Origin: Methylophaga sp. | GTDB lineage: Bacteria; Pseudomonadota; Gammaproteobacteria; Nitrosococcales; Methylophagaceae | Length of the DNA stretch: 64,000 nt | Reading direction: 5' to 3' | Assembly (NCBI RefSeq): GCF_030651745.1 | Contig: NZ_JAUSCC010000079.1 | Span: 23,983 to 87,982 of the forward strand | Shown: piece by piece, positions 61,906 through 64,000 of the stretch | Layout of the letters: every line of letters begins with the position of its first letter | Position numbering within the stretch: position 1 is the stretch's first letter | Notes under the pieces: generated by a model | Told to the model about the DNA's origin: nothing | The model's database searches: none | Seen by the model: the letters and a program-made list of their open reading frames with translations, nothing else | Made by a program: the position numbers and the translations under genes

Positions 61906-62891
61906 CTTCCCCAACGAAGTGCTGCGCTATGCACGGGTGCATCCCATAATTTCAGCATCTCGTCATCCAGCAAGGTTAAAGTAACAGAGCAGCCTGCCAT
62001 ATCCAGAGAAGTTGTGAAGTTACCGACCAACGAGCGTTTGATTTCTACACCTTTGCCTTGCCAAAATTTAGCAGCTAAATCGTAGACCAGATAAAGCTCC
62101 ATTAAAGGCGTAGCACCAAAACCATTTACATGCAGCAAAACCTGTTGACCTGGTTGCGGATCCAATTCTTTATCAATGGCAGCAGTAACATGCTGGACCA
62201 ACTCTTCGGCTGAAGCCATGGTCATCGGTTCACGGCCTCTTTCACCGTGAATACCTACCCCCATTTCGATCTCATCATCACCGATTTCAAATGTCGGACG
62301 GCCAGCGGCGGGTACTGTGCAACTGCTTAATGCAAATCCCATAGAGGCCGTATTTTTGGCCACCCGGTCGCCTAATGCTTTACATTCAGTTAACTTTTTA
62401 CCTTGCTCGGCCGCGGCTCCCACCATTTTTTCAACAATCAGCGTACCGGCAACACCTCGGCGGCCCGTGCTATGGGTTTCAGGTAATGACACATCATCTT
62501 TAACAAGTACGGTTTCATGCTCACATTCGAGCATTTCAGCAGCAATCTCAAAGTTCATGACATCACCAGCATAATTTTTGACGATAAATAAAACCCCTGC
62601 ACCGTTTTCCACTGACTCTGCTGCAGCCAGCATTTGATCTGGCGTTGGTGAGGTAAAAATCTGTCCAGGACAAGCGGCATCCAACATACCTTTGCCAACA
62701 AACCCGCTATGAAGCGGTTCATGTCCTGCACCTCCACCTGAGATCAAGGCGACTTTCGGTTTTTCCGATATCGCCAAACGACGAATAAAAGTAGGGTGTT
62801 GATGCAGGGAAACAATATCCTGATGCGCTTTGGCAAAACCATGGAGACTTTCATCAAGTAAATTATCAACGTGATTAATTATTTTTTTCAT
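61902..62891 (-). CDS. dhaK: Dihydroxyacetone kinase subunit DhaK
   Basis: 329 residues. Substrate-binding motif ALISGGGAGHEPLHSGFVG and the covalent His at ~215 in GVGIHGERG; FIVKNYAGDVMNFEIA and NGFGATPLMELYLV are standard. It binds dihydroxyacetone as a hemiaminal. It is transcribed with the phosphatase gene upstream (16 bp) and opposite to dhaL. Confidence 0.93.
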   Translation of the reverse strand: MKKIINHVDNLLDESLHGFAKAHQDIVSLHQHPTFIRRLAISEKPKVALISGGGAGHEPLHSGFVGKGMLDAACPGQIFTSPTPDQMLAAAESVENGAGVLFIVKNYAGDVMNFEIAAEMLECEHETVLVKDDVSLPETHSTGRRGVAGTLIVEKMVGAAAEQGKKLTECKALGDRVAKNTASMGFALSSCTVPAAGRPTFEIGDDEIEMGVGIHGERGREPMTMASAEELVQHVTAAIDKELDPQPGQQVLLHVNGFGATPLMELYLVYDLAAKFWQGKGVEIKRSLVGNFTTSLDMAGCSVTLTLLDDEMLKLWDAPVHSAALRWGS

Positions 62892-62907
62892 TCTCTCACT
62901 CCCTTTT

Positions 62908-63741
62908 TCAGAGCTGTTTTAATAATGTGGTGATTTCCTGAATATCCTGGAAAATCCAATCGGGTCGATAGTCAATTTCTGCCAGATCAGCCTCTGACGA
63001 CACACCTGTTAATACCATCATACTGCGCATACCGGCATTAACCGCGCCCAGAATATCGGTATCCAGCCTGTCGCCTATAGCAATAGTATTGTGTTTATCA
63101 GTACCTAGAACTTCAAAAGCCTGTTGATACAAAATAGGCTCGGGCTTGCCGATCACAATTGGCTCTACACCAGTTGCTGCGGTAAGCGCCGCTAATACAC
63201 CTCCATTTCCCATCACCTCACCAAGCTCTGTCGGTAAGGTAGTGTCCGCATTGGTTGCATAAAATTCAGCTCCCGCACGAATATTCAATGTTGCGGTGGC
63301 TAACTTATCCCAACTCAGTTTTCTGTCCAGTCCTGAAACCACCAGATCTGCCCAGATGTTATCGTCATTGGCCTGAGGATCGATCGGATAATAAGTTGAT
63401 GTTATTTCAAACCCCTGCTGCTGAAGCGGCTCGATAAGACCAGACTCCCCGATAACAAAAACGCGTCGTTTAGCTGCCGGTAATGTATCTTTAAGATATC
63501 GCGCAGTTGCCATGCTGGATGTCAGAATCTCCTTAGCGTCAACCGCTACGCCCATATCGGCGAGTTTCCTAATGTATTGTTGCTGCGTGAGGCTGGCATT
63601 ATTTGTCGCAAGAATAAATGGAATATTGACCGTGCGCAGAATCGAAAAAAATTCTGTCAGTCCTGGCAGCGGTTTATTACCGTGCCACAACACACCATCC
63701 ATATCGATGATGAAGCCACCCAGGTTATTGATTGTCAGCAT
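62908..63741 (-). CDS. HAD-IIA phosphatase (NagD-like)
   Basis: About 277 residues from ATG 63741. HAD motifs: FIIDMDGVLWHGNKPLPG (nucleophile Asp), ATNNASLT, GKPEPILYQQA and IGDRLDTDILGA. The C2 cap is NagD-type. Likely substrates are sugar or triose phosphates or phosphoglycolate; next to dhaK, dephosphorylation of a C3/C6 phosphate is plausible. Upstream divergent region leads to hexulose phosphate synthase. Confidence 0.88.
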   Translation of the reverse strand: MLTINNLGGFIIDMDGVLWHGNKPLPGLTEFFSILRTVNIPFILATNNASLTQQQYIRKLADMGVAVDAKEILTSSMATARYLKDTLPAAKRRVFVIGESGLIEPLQQQGFEITSTYYPIDPQANDDNIWADLVVSGLDRKLSWDKLATATLNIRAGAEFYATNADTTLPTELGEVMGNGGVLAALTAATGVEPIVIGKPEPILYQQAFEVLGTDKHNTIAIGDRLDTDILGAVNAGMRSMMVLTGVSSEADLAEIDYRPDWIFQDIQEITTLLKQL

Positions 63742-63857
63742 GATTACCCGTTTATTAAATAATTTTAAGTTACGTGAGTGTGGCAGAAGACTCGCACATA
63801 ACAAAATAGGCTGTCCAGTAATGAATGAACGCGAAAATCGTTAAAAAACCGGAAAAA

Positions 63858-63887
63858 TTGACAGAAATGAACATAGTGCTTTATAGT
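63858..63887 (+). promoter_or_regulatory. Sigma-70 promoter for hexulose phosphate synthase
   Basis: TTGACA (63858-63863) and TTATAG/TATAGT (63881-63887) with 17-18 bp spacing, ~60 bp before the hps ATG. A near-consensus promoter fits a highly expressed central C1 gene. Confidence 0.65.
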
Positions 63888-63947
63888 CTGCGAGCGTATT
63901 TTCAACGTAAAACTACAAATTAAATCAATTATTAGGAGCATGTCAGC

Positions 63948-64000
63948 ATGGCAAAAGCACTTATCCAAATGGCTCTGGATTCTCTGGACTTCGATCAAAC
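63948..64000 (+). CDS. 3-Hexulose-6-phosphate synthase, N-terminus only
   Basis: Begins MAKALIQMALDSLDFDQ, the characteristic N-terminus of HPS from RuMP-pathway methylotrophs (formaldehyde plus ribulose 5-phosphate to hexulose 6-phosphate). AGGAG lies 9 bp upstream. Only 17 codons are inside the window, so the call rests on this short match and on context (dihydroxyacetone kinase and sugar-phosphate phosphatase nearby). Confidence 0.72.
   Translation, partial: MAKALIQMALDSLDFDQ

Noticed and set aside
63812..63825. TGTCCA half-site before hexulose phosphate synthase
   Set aside because: No symmetric partner; probably chance in AT-rich DNA.
1..64000. CRISPR arrays, prophage or integrase genes
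   Set aside because: No regularly spaced direct repeats, cas genes, phage structural genes or integrases were seen.

Overview
The window reads as chromosome of a gammaproteobacterial methylotroph, most likely Methylophaga-like. The main evidence is the start of 3-hexulose-6-phosphate synthase (ribulose monophosphate pathway) at the right edge; dihydroxyacetone kinase subunits and an AT-leaning marine-type genome fit but do not prove it. The genus is an inference.

Layout. 1-1301: end of a heavy-metal RND efflux operon. 1438-1513: tRNA-Phe with promoter and terminator. 2062-2385: a 324-bp MITE-like inverted repeat abutting the end of the next operon. 2381-12763 (minus): a tightly overlapped operon, xdhA-xdhB-xdhC-uraD-uraH-guaD-puuD-rraA-like-puuE-ade, taking adenine, guanine and xanthine through urate to allantoate. 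13193-15210 (plus): a RutR-type TetR regulator and 8-oxoguanine deaminase. 15215-21131 (minus): exported cupin, xanthine/urate-type NCS2 permease, TonB-dependent receptor, exported esterase. 21283-28426: exported hydrolase and nucleoside hydrolase, exported nucleoside deoxyribosyltransferase (minus), NUP-family protein, exported adenosine deaminase, and an HpxX/HpxY (AtzG/AtzE-like) amidase pair. 28469-29764: AzgA-type permease. 30219-35651: nucleoside hydrolase, NUP, a degenerate nucleoside hydrolase, MFS transporter, 2OG-Fe dioxygenase. 35671-38810: lipoprotein adenine deaminase and a HupE/UreJ-like protein. 39385-52954 (minus): a 13-gene run starting with a dedicated TonB-ExbB-ExbD complex and continuing through a NUP protein, HpxW, a TauE permease, HpxJ, HpxK, a Tat-exported PhoD phosphatase and a second adenine/adenosine deaminase. 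53741: porin.

Together these genes look like a purine utilisation locus built like a polysaccharide utilisation locus. Nucleotides and nucleosides are taken apart outside the cytoplasm (PhoD, adenosine deaminase, nucleoside hydrolases, NUP, deoxyribosyltransferase, adenine deaminase). They cross the outer membrane through a receptor with its own Ton motor, enter by NCS2/AzgA/MFS carriers, and are oxidised to urate, allantoin, allantoate, ureidoglycine, oxalurate, oxamate and oxalate. A 14-bp palindromic operator resembling the E. coli RutR box (TTGACCA-N2-TGGTCAA) recurs in front of nearly every transcription unit, about twelve times; the TetR at 13193 is the obvious candidate reader. Two of the operator regions (38937-39262 and 53067-53399) are diverged copies of one operator / tiny basic ORF / operator module with no function I recognise.

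55482-60586 is a separate nitrogen-compound cluster (ABC importer, creatininase-family hydrolase, type III glutamine synthetase), followed by a NikR-like repressor that has lost all four nickel ligands. 61276-63741 holds convergent dhaL and dhaK with overlapping stop codons and a NagD-type phosphatase. The hexulose-phosphate synthase start closes the window.
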